A DNA stretch of 64,000 nucleotides, from assembly GCA_964242925.1 (NCBI GenBank), contig CAXTBW010000002.1, positions 1 to 64,000 of the forward strand. Direction: 5' to 3'. Below the pieces are notes generated by a model. The model saw only the letters and a program-made list of their open reading frames with translations, searched no databases and was not told where the DNA came from. Source of the DNA: LMUY01 sp964242925 (GTDB taxonomy: Bacteria; Pseudomonadota; Alphaproteobacteria; Acetobacterales; Acetobacteraceae). Positions 42,337 to 51,331 of the stretch are shown here, piece after piece (within the stretch, counting starts at the first letter, position 1; every line of letters starts with the position of its first letter). The position numbers and the translations under genes are program-made.

Positions 42337-44579
42337 CGCCGCGATGCATCCCGCTGCTGCTGCCGCTGGCGCTGCTGGCCTGCGAGCGCCATGACCCGCC
42401 CGTGCTCGATTCGCTTCCGCTGATCACCAGTCCGTCGGGCGCCGCGGCGGCGCGGATCAACGGCCCGATCGGCGGCGCAACCGCGCAAGCGTTGCCGCAG
42501 ATCAGCCTCGCCGCAACGCCCAACGTCCGGGCGGCAGCCCCGGGCGGCCCAGCCAGCGGCGGCGGCGACATCACGCTGAACTTCGCCGACACCGACATCC
42601 GCGACGTGGTGGCGCAGATCCTAGGCGGCCAACTGGGCGAGAACTTCACGATCGACCCCGCCGTCCGCGGCGCCGCCACCTTGCGCACGACGCGTCCGGT
42701 CGGCCGTGGCGACCTGCTGCCCATCTTGCAGACCCTTCTGGCGCAGAATGGCGCCACCCTGCTGCAGGCCGGCGGCGTCTACCGCGTGCTGCCCGTTGCC
42801 GCCGCCGCCGGCGCCCCCGGGCTGGCCAGCGGCCCCGACGGCGGCGGCACGCAGCTCATCCCGTTGCGCTACGCCTCGGCCGAGGACCTGGCCCGGACAT
42901 TGACGCCCTACGTGCAGAACGGCGGCCGCATCACCGCCGACGCCGGACGCAACGCGCTGATCGTGTCCGGCGAGCCCTCCGCGCGGCAGACCCTCGCGGC
43001 ATTGATCGCCGCGTTCGACGTGGACGTGCTCGCCGGGCAGTCCTACGCGCTGTTTCCGGTCGCGGTGGGCGACGCCAAGGACTTCGCCGCCTCGCTGCAG
43101 GACGCCATCCGCGGCCAGGGCGGCACGCTGTCCACCATCGTGCGCGTAGTGCCGATGGCGCGCATCAATGCCGTGCTCGTCGTCAGCAGCCAGCCCCGCT
43201 ATATCGAGGATGTGCGCCGCGTGCTGCGCCTGGTGGAGCGCGCGCGCGACGGGTCGGTGCGCAGCTGGCACGTCTACTATCTGCAGAACAGCCGCAGCAA
43301 CGACATCGCCTACGTGCTGCAGCAGGCATTCACCCCCAACAACGTCACGGCGACGCCTTCGCCCGCCAACACCGGCCAGGGCACGGCGGCGCAGCAGATC
43401 GCCAGCCGCGGCGCATTGCCGGCCGGCAGCGGGCTCGGCGCGTCGTCCAGTCCCGGCGGGATCAGCGCCCCCGGGCTCGGCAGCGGTGGCGGCGGCGGGT
43501 TGGGCGGCGCCACGACATCGGCCCCTCCAGCAGCCGCCGCCGCTCCCGCTGCGCCCGCCTCCGGCAATCCGTTGCTGGGCGGCCTGGACCCGTCGGATGG
43601 CGGGGGCGGGGGCGGGGGCGCCGCGGCGGACGCCATGCGCATCATCCCGAACACGCAGAACAACGCGCTGCTGATCTATGCGAGCACCAACGAAAACACC
43701 ACGGTCGAGACCATGCTCCGCAAGCTGGACATCCTGCCGCTGCAGGTGCGCATTGACGCCACGATCGCCGAGGTGACGCTGAACGACACGCTGCAGTACG
43801 GCACGCAGTTCTTCTTCCGCGCCGGCGTGCAGGGCGCGCTCAGCTACGGATCGACCGCCGCCTTCGCCTCGGGCTTTCCCGGATTCGTGCTGGGCGGCCC
43901 GAACAACACCAGCGCGGCGTTGAGCGCGTTGCAGGCCGTCACCAAGGTCCGCGTGCTGTCGTCGCCGCAGCTGCTGGTGGTCGACAACCAGCCGGCCCGG
44001 CTGCAGGTCGGCGCGCTGGTGCCCTACCTCAGCCAAACGTCGCAGAGCACCGTCACCGACAACGCGCCGATCGTCAGCTCGGTCAACTACCAGCAGACCG
44101 GCGTGATCACCCAGGTGACGCCGCGGGTGAACAGCGGCGGCCTGATCACGCTCGACATCACCCAGGAGGTAAGCGACGTGGCGAGCGGCGTCACCACCCC
44201 GGGCGTGAACTCCCCCACCTTCAACGAACGCAGCATCACCTCGCGCGTCGTGGTGCAGGACGGGCAGACGATCGGGCTTGCCGGGCTGATCAGCGACAAC
44301 GATTCCCGCACCAACCAGGGAATTCCGTTCCTGAAGGACATCCCGCTGCTCGGCATCCTGGCCGGGTCGCAGAACAACGTGCGGGTTCGCACCGAGCTGC
44401 TGGTGCTGATCACGCCGCACGTGGTGCACGACCAGCGCGACGCCCGCGCGCTGACCGAGGATCTGCGTGAGGAGTTGAACAACGCCGCCGCGGTGCCCGA
44501 GCAGTTGCAGAACCTGCGACCCTCCGGCTCGGCCGACCCGAACGCGCCGCTGCGTCGCCGCCTGCACCTCCAGCAGTGA
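42333..44579 (+). CDS. gspD: Type II secretion secretin GspD
   Basis: This 748-residue outer-membrane channel protein starts with a lipoprotein-like signal (LLLPLALLACERHD, possible lipid Cys). The N0 domain contains ITLNFADTDIRDVVAQILGG; N1-N3 repeats follow (LIPLRYASAEDLARTLTPYV, ALFPVAVGDAKDFAASL, and AYVLQQAFTPNNV), then a Gly/Ala-rich insert at about residues 345-430. The secretin core has VRVLSSPQLLVVDNQPA, VTPRVNSGGLITLDITQEVS and VVQDGQTIGLAGLI. Its stop overlaps the gspK ATG. Confidence 0.95.
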   Translation: MTPRCIPLLLPLALLACERHDPPVLDSLPLITSPSGAAAARINGPIGGATAQALPQISLAATPNVRAAAPGGPASGGGDITLNFADTDIRDVVAQILGGQLGENFTIDPAVRGAATLRTTRPVGRGDLLPILQTLLAQNGATLLQAGGVYRVLPVAAAAGAPGLASGPDGGGTQLIPLRYASAEDLARTLTPYVQNGGRITADAGRNALIVSGEPSARQTLAALIAAFDVDVLAGQSYALFPVAVGDAKDFAASLQDAIRGQGGTLSTIVRVVPMARINAVLVVSSQPRYIEDVRRVLRLVERARDGSVRSWHVYYLQNSRSNDIAYVLQQAFTPNNVTATPSPANTGQGTAAQQIASRGALPAGSGLGASSSPGGISAPGLGSGGGGGLGGATTSAPPAAAAAPAAPASGNPLLGGLDPSDGGGGGGGAAADAMRIIPNTQNNALLIYASTNENTTVETMLRKLDILPLQVRIDATIAEVTLNDTLQYGTQFFFRAGVQGALSYGSTAAFASGFPGFVLGGPNNTSAALSALQAVTKVRVLSSPQLLVVDNQPARLQVGALVPYLSQTSQSTVTDNAPIVSSVNYQQTGVITQVTPRVNSGGLITLDITQEVSDVASGVTTPGVNSPTFNERSITSRVVVQDGQTIGLAGLISDNDSRTNQGIPFLKDIPLLGILAGSQNNVRVRTELLVLITPHVVHDQRDARALTEDLREELNNAAAVPEQLQNLRPSGSADPNAPLRRRLHLQQ

Positions 44580-45454
44580 GCCGGCGCGAGGGCGGGTTCG
44601 CCCTGCTTAGGCAAGAGCGCGGGTTCGCCCTGCTTAGGCAAGAGGGCGGGTTCGCCCTGCTTAGGCAAGAGGGCGGGTTCGCCCTGCTGATCGTGCTGTG
44701 GTCGCTGGTGCTGATCGCGCTGTTGGTGACCCAGGTCGTATCCGCCGGACGCAGCGAGGCCCAGCTGGCCGGCAACCTGCGCCGCGCGGCGGTGCTGCGG
44801 GCCGAGACCGACGAGGCCGTGAACGTGGCGATCTTTCACCTGCTCGACCCGGCTTCCGCCTGGGACGCCGATGGCGCCGACCACCGCCTAACCCTGCCGG
44901 ACGCCGCCGTGGCGCTGCGCATCGACGACGAGTTCGGCAAGATCAACCCGAACAACACATCGCCACCGGTATTGGCCGGCCTGCTGCGCGCGGTGGGTGA
45001 AGGGGCCGACCGCGCTGACGAGTTGGCCGCCAACATCGTGCAGTGGCGTTCGCCCACCGCCGAGAACGCTGCGGACGGCCCGAAGGCGCAGCATTACCGC
45101 GCGTCAGGCCGGGACTATGCGCCGCCGAACGCCAACTTCCAGTCGATCGGCGAACTGAGCTTCGTGCTCGGCGTCACGCCGGATCTGGTCGCGCGTCTGG
45201 CGCCGCACCTGACGCTGTACACGGACGCCGACCCGGACGCCCGCCGCGCCGACCCGGTCGTGGCGCAGGCGCTCGCGATCGCCGGGATCCCCGTCCCAAC
45301 CGGCGCCTTGCCGCCCGCGCGGGTCGTTACCATCACCGCCGTCGCTGCCGGCCGGGAGGGCGGCCGCTTCGTCCGCCGCGCAGTGGTGTCGCTCGGCCCA
45401 GACCGCGCCGGCCGCAACTTCCGCATCGTCACCTGGGACGCGCCACCCGCGTGA
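44576..45454 (+). CDS. gspK: Minor pseudopilin GspK with four tandem prepilin motifs
   Basis: The 292-residue protein is a GspK: a hydrophobic segment after the cleavage site (ALLIVLWSLVLIALLVTQVV) and a large domain with DDEFGKINPNN and NIVQWR. The leader is remarkable. The prepilin motif GGFALL occurs four times at nine-residue spacing (Gly-Phe at 7/8, 16/17, 25/26 and 34/35), joined by RQE linkers. Only the last copy runs into the membrane helix, so G34|F35 is the likely functional cleavage. Lack of Glu at +5 is normal for GspK. The start overlaps the gspD stop. Confidence 0.9.
   Translation: MSRREGGFALLRQERGFALLRQEGGFALLRQEGGFALLIVLWSLVLIALLVTQVVSAGRSEAQLAGNLRRAAVLRAETDEAVNVAIFHLLDPASAWDADGADHRLTLPDAAVALRIDDEFGKINPNNTSPPVLAGLLRAVGEGADRADELAANIVQWRSPTAENAADGPKAQHYRASGRDYAPPNANFQSIGELSFVLGVTPDLVARLAPHLTLYTDADPDARRADPVVAQALAIAGIPVPTGALPPARVVTITAVAAGREGGRFVRRAVVSLGPDRAGRNFRIVTWDAPPA
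44588..44689 (+). repeat. 27-base tandem repeat in the gspK leader
   Basis: There are three full 27-base copies (44588-44614, 44615-44641, 44642-44668) and one partial copy (44669-44689). Copies 1 and 3 are identical; copy 2 has one changed base in its first six. Each full unit is nine codons and keeps the frame. Confidence 0.95.
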
Positions 45455-45489
45455 CCTCTCTCTGTTCCTAGGGGAGACGGCTCCACAGG

Positions 45490-46542
45490 TCAGCCTCGGG
45501 TGGCCGCGGAGTAGCCCTGCAACAGCGCCGCCATGTAGTGCTCGACCGCCCGCCGGGTAAGAAACGCGCCCGCGAACCGGCGCGCGGCGGCGTTGATGGC
45601 GCGATACGGCGCCGCGTCCAGCTGCGCAGCCGCGACGGTTCGCAGCACGTCCGCATCGGTCGCGATCGGCACATAGTGCTCGCCCGGCTTGAGGCCGTGG
45701 AAGTAGTACAGCATCCGGTCCGACGCGTATTTCAGCAGCACCGAATGGCTGCGCAACGTGACCACCACCCGCGAGCAAGTAGCCCCGTTGCCGTCCATCG
45801 AGATGATGAAGCGGTGCCGGAACTGCTCCTGCCACGACATCGCCCCAACGCCGAACCCCATCGCCCGCAGCATCGCCTCCGTCTCTGGCGTGTCGCACTC
45901 GACCAGGTTAGGCAGGCGGAAATCCACGTCCGGCGCATCGCGAAAGAACGCCCCGGCGCGCAGGCGGGGCAGGGCGAGCGCGCGCACCATATCCGCCGTG
46001 ATCAGGCCCCCTGTCGTCGACCCGGCGAACACCGCGCTGTTCTGCTTGGCGCGCCACGGCGTGCGGTCGAACGTGAGCCAGGACGGCAACGAGTTGTGGT
46101 CGGGCTGCAGGAACTCGACGTCCGGGATCAGCACATTGCGGGCGCCGGCGCGTTTCTGGAACGCGAACACGGGGATGTCGTCGCTCGCCATCGGCTCGTC
46201 GTTCAGGTCGACCGCGATGGTGACCGGCCGGGTCAGGCCAGCCTGCCGCGCGACCCGGTCGAGGAACGGCAGATAGTAGCCGAGCCGCCGGCGCGCCCGC
46301 TGGCCGCCATCATCCACGCCAGGCGGCTTGGCCGCGACCGACGCCCCCCACCGCCCGATGGTGAACAAGAACAGCCACTGGCGGGTCGCATTCAGCTCAT
46401 GCAGCGCCTCGTCGTCCACGGCACGACCGTCCCAGGGCGCCAGTTCCCGATCGCACCACTCCCGCACGGCGGCATCTCCGCCGGCGCGCAGCCGTCGCCT
46501 GGAGACCGCCGTGTCGTAGAAATCCGCGACTTCCGAAAACAC
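45490..46542 (-). CDS. GT90/CAP10-type glycosyltransferase
   Basis: The 350-residue protein matches the CAP10/GT90 family: VFAGSTTGG, FRHRFIISMDGNGATCSRVV, LRSHSVLLKYASDRMLYYF and GLKPGEHYVPI. No signal peptide is evident. The start is GTG at 46542. It is convergent with gspK but has no visible functional link to secretion. Bacterial members modify surface glycans; the acceptor here is unknown. Confidence 0.8.
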   Translation of the reverse strand: MFSEVADFYDTAVSRRRLRAGGDAAVREWCDRELAPWDGRAVDDEALHELNATRQWLFLFTIGRWGASVAAKPPGVDDGGQRARRRLGYYLPFLDRVARQAGLTRPVTIAVDLNDEPMASDDIPVFAFQKRAGARNVLIPDVEFLQPDHNSLPSWLTFDRTPWRAKQNSAVFAGSTTGGLITADMVRALALPRLRAGAFFRDAPDVDFRLPNLVECDTPETEAMLRAMGFGVGAMSWQEQFRHRFIISMDGNGATCSRVVVTLRSHSVLLKYASDRMLYYFHGLKPGEHYVPIATDADVLRTVAAAQLDAAPYRAINAAARRFAGAFLTRRAVEHYMAALLQGYSAATRG

Positions 46543-46559
46543 GGCTCAGTCGCAGCGTG

Positions 46560-47516
46560 TCAGGCCCGGTGCTCCTTCCACTTGGTCAGCGTGCCGCCCT
46601 TCATGACCTTGCCGGGCAGCACGTGGCCGACCAGCTCCTCCGTCAGCTTCGCCGCTTCCACCAGCGCGTCCAAATCGACGCCGGTGTCGATGCCCATCTC
46701 GCCGCACGCGAACACCAGGTCCTCGGTGCAGACATTGCCCGCAGCGCCCTTGTGCCCGGCGAACGGGCAGCCACCCAGCCCGCCGACCGAGGAGTCGAAC
46801 TCGGCCACGCCCATCTCCATCGCGGCCACCGCGTTCGCCACGGCGCAGCCGCGCGTGTCGTGCAGGTGCAACTTCAGGTTCAGCTCCGGCCACTTGTCCT
46901 GCACCTTGCCGACAAGGCTCTTCATCTGGCCCGGGCTGCCCCAGCCCATGGTGTCGGCCAGCGACAAGTTCTTCATCGTGCAGCCGTGCTCCGCCATGAT
47001 GCCCATGGCGCGGTCGACCAGGCCCACGACTTTTTCCTCCGGGATGTAGCCTTCGAAGTTGCAGCCGAACGCCGCCATCACGCTCAGCGTGTCCGCCTCG
47101 ATCCCGGCGTCGCGGTAGGTCTGGATCCAGATCGGCATCTGCGCGAACGTCTCGTCGATGCTGCGGTTGGTGTTGCGCTTCACGAACGTCTCGCTGGCGG
47201 TGATGGTCAGCTTGCCGTCCATGTCCACGCGGCCGTTCGCCAACGCGCGCTCCAGACCTTTCGGGTTCAGCCACAGCGCGCGGTAGCGCACGCCCGGCTT
47301 CTTCTCGATCTGATCGAACAGCTCGTTGGTCTCGGCCATCTGCGGCACCGCCTTCGGGTTCACGAACGAGCCGACCTCGAACTCCTTCAGGCCGCTGTCG
47401 ACCAGCGCGTCCAGCATGCGGACCTTCTCGCCGACGCTCAGCACCTTCGGCTCGATCTGCAGGCCGTCCCGCGGCCCGACCTCGATCACTTCGACGAATT
47501 TCGGCAGATCGGACAT
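46560..47516 (-). CDS. Hydroxymethylglutaryl-CoA lyase
   Basis: This 318-residue TIM-barrel lyase would cleave HMG-CoA to acetoacetate and acetyl-CoA, a step in leucine and related branched-acid breakdown. Key blocks are VEVIEVGPRDGLQIE, ERALANGRVD, LADTMGWGSPGQ, LKLHLHDTRGCAVANAVAAM and GGLGGCPFAGHKGAAGNV. The metal-binding HxH and Asp are present. It is divergent from the CaiB-type CoA transferase across the scaffold gap. Confidence 0.93.
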   Translation of the reverse strand: MSDLPKFVEVIEVGPRDGLQIEPKVLSVGEKVRMLDALVDSGLKEFEVGSFVNPKAVPQMAETNELFDQIEKKPGVRYRALWLNPKGLERALANGRVDMDGKLTITASETFVKRNTNRSIDETFAQMPIWIQTYRDAGIEADTLSVMAAFGCNFEGYIPEEKVVGLVDRAMGIMAEHGCTMKNLSLADTMGWGSPGQMKSLVGKVQDKWPELNLKLHLHDTRGCAVANAVAAMEMGVAEFDSSVGGLGGCPFAGHKGAAGNVCTEDLVFACGEMGIDTGVDLDALVEAAKLTEELVGHVLPGKVMKGGTLTKWKEHRA

Positions 47517-47580
47517 CGGCGTTGCTCCCTGTGGCGAACTTGGGCGGCCAGCGTAGCCTGTCCTGGCGGTTTAAAGAAGA

Positions 47581-47635
47581 TCGGCCCAGCACGTCGGCCC
47601 AGCACGTCGGGATTTACAGAGGTGGAGGGCAGGCA
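47581..47635. repeat. 55-base sequence left of the scaffold gap
   Basis: It is identical, over all 55 bases, to 47736-47790 on the other side of the N run. It contains a 13-base tandem (TCGGCCCAGCACG twice). The identity right up to both gap edges suggests overlapping contig ends. Confidence 0.9.
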
Positions 47636-47735
47636 NNNNNNNNNNNNNNNNNNNNNNNNNNNNNNNNNNNNNNNNNNNNNNNNNNNNNNNNNNNNNNNNN
47701 NNNNNNNNNNNNNNNNNNNNNNNNNNNNNNNNNNN
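47636..47735. other. Scaffold gap (100 N)
   Basis: Exactly 100 unknown bases, the conventional placeholder for a gap of unknown size. Any translation through it is meaningless. Confidence 0.99.
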
Positions 47736-47790
47736 TCGGCCCAGCACGTCGGCCCAGCACGTCGGGATTTACAGAGGTGGAGGGCAGGCA
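47736..47790. repeat. 55-base sequence right of the scaffold gap
   Basis: This is the exact copy of 47581-47635 in the same orientation. If the copies are one locus, the true spacer between the HMG-CoA lyase and CoA-transferase starts is only about 170 bases. Confidence 0.9.
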
Positions 47791-47841
47791 TAGCGTTTCG
47801 GCCAGGCCGTCGCGAGAACGGTCCGGAGAAGACGCCGCCGA

Positions 47842-49050
47842 ATGACCAGCCCGCTCAGCCACATCAAGGTCGTCGAGATCAGCGTCGCCATGGCCGGGCC
47901 GTATTGCGGCATGATGCTGGCCGATTACGGCGCCGAGGTCGTCAAGATCGAACGCGTCGGCGCCGGCGACGACAGCCGCGCCTGGCCGCCGCATTTCCAC
48001 GGCGGGATGTCGCACTACTACGCATCCGCCAACCGCAACAAACGCAGCGTGGCGGTCGATCTGAAGCACCCGGACGGCGTCGCCATCGTTCGCCGGCTGG
48101 TCGAGCAGGCGGACGTGCTGATCGACAACTACCGCTTCGGCGCGCTGGCCCGCGCCGGGCTGGATTACGAGACGTTGTCGGCGGCGAACCCGCGGCTGAT
48201 CTACTGCTCCATCAGCGGGTTCGGCGCCTCCGGACCTCGTCGCGACGACCCGGCCAACGACCTGTTCATGCAGGCGTTCAGCGGCGGCATGAGCATCACC
48301 GGCGAGGCGGGCGGCGGGCCGGTCAAGATGGGCCTGTCCGTGGCCGACCTCGGCGCCGGCTTCATGGGGACGATCGGCATCCTGATGGCGCTCGAGGCGC
48401 GGCACGCCACCGGCCGCGGCCAGCGCGTCGACACCTCCCTGCTCGAGGGGCAGATGTCGATGCTCTCGTACCACCTTGGTCGCTTTTTCTCGACCGGCAA
48501 GGCGCCCGGCCCGAGCGGCAGCGGCAGCCCAGTCGCCGTGCCCTACCAGGCGTTCAAGGCCGCCGACGACTGGCTGGTGATCGCCGCGTTCAACGCCCGC
48601 ATGTGGACCGGCTTCTGCACCGCCGTGGAACAGCCGGCGTGGGAGCGCGACCCGCGTTTCGCCGACGCCGACGCACGCGCGGTCAATCGCGTGGAGTTGA
48701 TCCGGCTGATCGGCGAGGTGCTGGCGACCCGTCCGGCGCAAGCCTGGGCCGCCCGGTTGGATGCGGCCGGCGTGCCCTGCACCCGGGTCAACCGCATCGA
48801 CCAGGTGGTGGCCGACGAGCAGGTCGCCGCGCGCGACATGGTGGTCGAGATCGACGTTCCGGAGCTCGGCCGCATCAAGGTCGCCGGCCTGCCGATCAAG
48901 CTGTCCGAGACGCCGGGCCGGATCGATCGCCATCCGCCGCACCTGGGCGAGCACACCGCCGAGGTGCTGCGTGAACTGGGCTGCGGCGCCGCCGAGATGG
49001 CCAGCCTGACCGAGCAGGGCGCCGTCGGCATGAGAAAGGGCGCGCAATGA
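47842..49050 (+). CDS. CaiB/BaiF-type CoA transferase
   Basis: The 402-residue family III CoA transferase has VEISVAMAGPYCGMMLADYG, AEVVKIERVGAGDDSR, NRNKRSVAVDLKHPDG, ISGFGASGP and the catalytic-Asp segment DPANDLFMQAFSGGMS. These enzymes move CoA between carboxylic acids. Its stop overlaps the next gene (ATGA), placing it at the head of a transferase / hot-dog / acyl-CoA dehydrogenase / hot-dog operon. Confidence 0.93.
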   Translation: MTSPLSHIKVVEISVAMAGPYCGMMLADYGAEVVKIERVGAGDDSRAWPPHFHGGMSHYYASANRNKRSVAVDLKHPDGVAIVRRLVEQADVLIDNYRFGALARAGLDYETLSAANPRLIYCSISGFGASGPRRDDPANDLFMQAFSGGMSITGEAGGGPVKMGLSVADLGAGFMGTIGILMALEARHATGRGQRVDTSLLEGQMSMLSYHLGRFFSTGKAPGPSGSGSPVAVPYQAFKAADDWLVIAAFNARMWTGFCTAVEQPAWERDPRFADADARAVNRVELIRLIGEVLATRPAQAWAARLDAAGVPCTRVNRIDQVVADEQVAARDMVVEIDVPELGRIKVAGLPIKLSETPGRIDRHPPHLGEHTAEVLRELGCGAAEMASLTEQGAVGMRKGAQ

Positions 49051-49568
49051 CCATCCTCACCGACGAGATCCGCAGCTACATCGGTCGGCTAAGCGAACGG
49101 GTGACCGCCACGGACGCGATCGAGCCGGGCGCGGTGCGGCGCTATGCCCAGGCGATCATGGCCGATCACGACCCCGACTACGCGCCAGACGCCGAACCCC
49201 CGCGTTATGGCGGGCCGATCGCGCCGCCGATCTACCCGGCGTTCATGTTCCGCCGCCCCTACGGCACGCCGGACGTGCTGAGCGAGCGGGCGGAAGATCC
49301 GGATTTCGACGGCCTGGTGTCGTCCGCCAGCGACGGCCTCCCCGAGTTGCCGCTGCCCGGCCGCGCGCTGCTGAACGGCGGCTCGGAGATCGAGTTCCTG
49401 CGCTATGCGCGGCACGGCGAGCAGGTCGTGCAGCAGTCTCGCTACGCCGACATCTACGAGCGGCAGGCGAAGGCCGGGCCTATGCTGTTCGTCATCGTGG
49501 AAACCGAGTACCGCACCGCTGACGGCGAGCTGCTGCTGCGCGCGCGCAAGACCATCATTCGGCGCTGA
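49047..49568 (+). CDS. MaoC-like hot-dog protein, N-terminal (FAS1-like) type
   Basis: The 173-residue protein resembles the N-terminal half of MaoC-type enoyl hydratases: an initial helix, RRYAQAIMADHDPDYAPDA, APPIYPAFMFRRPYG, and LPLPGRALLNGGSEIEFLR, then a final strand VIVETEYRTADGELLLRARK. It probably pairs with the second hot-dog protein at 50836-51318 to form one heteromeric hydratase, as in related operons. The ATG overlaps the CoA-transferase stop. Confidence 0.83.
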   Translation: MTILTDEIRSYIGRLSERVTATDAIEPGAVRRYAQAIMADHDPDYAPDAEPPRYGGPIAPPIYPAFMFRRPYGTPDVLSERAEDPDFDGLVSSASDGLPELPLPGRALLNGGSEIEFLRYARHGEQVVQQSRYADIYERQAKAGPMLFVIVETEYRTADGELLLRARKTIIRR

Positions 49569-49582
49569 GGAAGGACCGTCCT

Positions 49583-50839
49583 ATGACTCGTCACCCCGAG
49601 ATCGCCCGCGAGGCCGAGGGCCATGCCGGTCACGCCGTCGCTTCCGACGAGGTCGGCGCCTACACGCTGCCGCCCTCCATCGTCGAGTACCGCGACCTGG
49701 CGCGCCGCATCGTCCGCGAGGAACTGATGCCGCTCGAACGCGAGTACCTCGCCAGCGACAAGCAGGCCTACGGCTTGCCGCCGACCACCAACATTCGCTC
49801 GGTATTCGACAAGTCGGTCGCGGACCGGCTGGAGGGGATCGCGCACGATAGCGGCTTGTTCAAGCTGCAGGTGCCCGAGGAGCATGGCGGCCCCGGTCTG
49901 TCATTGCTGGCGCAGGTGGTGATCGAGGAGGAGTTCAACTACTGCGCCGTCCCGTTCCCGTTCGCGACCGTGCCGAACATCCTCTACGAGTGCCGCGGCG
50001 ACCAGGTGGAGCGCTTCCTCAACCCGGTGATCGAGGGCAAGCAGACCACCGCCTTCGCGCAGACGGAGCCGGGCGCCGGGTCCGACCCCGGGGGCATGAT
50101 GACGACCCGCGCGGTGCATGACGGCGCCGGCTGGGTGTTGAACGGCACGAAGATGTGGATCTCCAACGCCGGCGATTGCGACACGCTGATGGTGCAGGCG
50201 CTGACCGACCCGGAGAAGCGCCAGCGCGGCGGCATCACCATGTTCCTGGTCTCGAAGGACAACCCGGGGATGGAAGTGGTGCGGCCCGGCATCGCTACCT
50301 GGCTCGGCCCGCGCGCGTCGCAGCACATCGTGAACTTCACGGACTGCCGCATCCCGGACAGCGACGTGCTGGGCGAGGTCGGCGGCGGCTTCACGCTCGG
50401 CCAGAAGTGGCTGACCATCCACGACCGGCTGATGCGCGGCCCCTACGCGCTGGGCAAGATGCAGCGCGGGCTCGACATGTCCGTGGAGTGGGCCAAGCAG
50501 CGCAAGACCTTCGGCAAGCTGATCGCCGAGCGCCAGGCGATCCAGTGGAAGCTGGTGGACATGTTCGTGGACATCCAGGCGCTGCGTTCCATGACCTACA
50601 CCATGGCCGCGCGCGCCGACGCCGGGGAGGAACTGCGGGCCGAGGCGGCGCTGATCAAGATGTGCAGCGGCGATTGGGGGGCGCGCTGCCTCGACCACGC
50701 CATCCAGGTGCACGGCGCGATGGGCGAGTCGCTCGAGCTGCCGCTGACGCTGTTCTACCGCATGCTGCGCCACGCTCAGATCGGCGGCGGGACCAGCGAG
50801 ATCCAACGCGTGCTGATCGCGCGCAAGCTGCTGGCGTGA
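49583..50839 (+). CDS. Acyl-CoA dehydrogenase
   Basis: The 418-residue flavoprotein shows the FAD/substrate motif FAQTEPGAGSDPGG, GWVLNGTKMWISNAGD, FGKLIAERQAIQWKLVDM and the C-terminal QIGGGTSEIQRVLIARKLL. It oxidises an acyl-CoA to the 2-enoyl form. It sits between the two hot-dog genes, and its stop overlaps the following GTG (GTGA). The substrate is probably a short or branched acyl-CoA, by context. Confidence 0.95.
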   Translation: MTRHPEIAREAEGHAGHAVASDEVGAYTLPPSIVEYRDLARRIVREELMPLEREYLASDKQAYGLPPTTNIRSVFDKSVADRLEGIAHDSGLFKLQVPEEHGGPGLSLLAQVVIEEEFNYCAVPFPFATVPNILYECRGDQVERFLNPVIEGKQTTAFAQTEPGAGSDPGGMMTTRAVHDGAGWVLNGTKMWISNAGDCDTLMVQALTDPEKRQRGGITMFLVSKDNPGMEVVRPGIATWLGPRASQHIVNFTDCRIPDSDVLGEVGGGFTLGQKWLTIHDRLMRGPYALGKMQRGLDMSVEWAKQRKTFGKLIAERQAIQWKLVDMFVDIQALRSMTYTMAARADAGEELRAEAALIKMCSGDWGARCLDHAIQVHGAMGESLELPLTLFYRMLRHAQIGGGTSEIQRVLIARKLLA

Positions 50840-51318
50840 TTTTCGACGAACTCGCGGTCGGCCAGGAGGTCGGGCCGCTGCGCCATGGGCCGCTCACCAC
50901 CGCGCACCTGATGCGGTGGTCGGCGGCGATGGAGAACTGGCACAAGATCCATTACGATCAGCCTTTCGCCATCGGTCACGACAAGCTGCCCGGCCTGCTG
51001 ATCAATGGTTCGCTGAAGCAGCAATTCATCGCTCAGATGCTGAAGGACTGGGTGGGCGCCGATGGCTGGGTGTGGAAGATCCGCTTCCAGTTCCGCGCCA
51101 TGAACCTGGCGGGGGAGCGCTTGGCGATGTGGGGCCGGGTGACGGCGTTGCAGCGCGAGGCGTCCTACGGCCTAGCCGAACTTGAGCTGGGCATCCGCAA
51201 CGAGGCCGGTCTGGAGTCGACGCCGGGCAGCGCCACAGTGGCGCTGCCTTTCCGGGACGGGTCGCCGGTGCCGTATCCATTTGCGCCGCCGTCTTCCACC
51301 AGCGTTGGCAAGGGCTGA
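50836..51318 (+). CDS. MaoC-like hot-dog protein, catalytic half
   Basis: The 160-residue protein has the hydratase-2 type motif RWSAAMENWHKIHYD near residue 28, with the Asp/His of the active site represented by the NWHKIHYD block. PGLLINGSLKQQFIAQML and a strand set ending SATVALPF follow. The start is GTG at 50836, overlapping the acyl-CoA dehydrogenase stop; the longer frame from 50155 is only overlap. It likely partners 49047-49568. Confidence 0.83.
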   Translation: MIFDELAVGQEVGPLRHGPLTTAHLMRWSAAMENWHKIHYDQPFAIGHDKLPGLLINGSLKQQFIAQMLKDWVGADGWVWKIRFQFRAMNLAGERLAMWGRVTALQREASYGLAELELGIRNEAGLESTPGSATVALPFRDGSPVPYPFAPPSSTSVGKG

Positions 51319-51331
51319 ATCTTCGATGCCG

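Noticed and set aside
44588..44689. CRISPR-like direct repeats
   Set aside because: The units are contiguous without spacers, in frame, and encode the GspK leader.
47486..47845. Open frames reading through the N run
   Set aside because: They exist only because unknown bases are translated as X; the flanking sequence is duplicated contig end.
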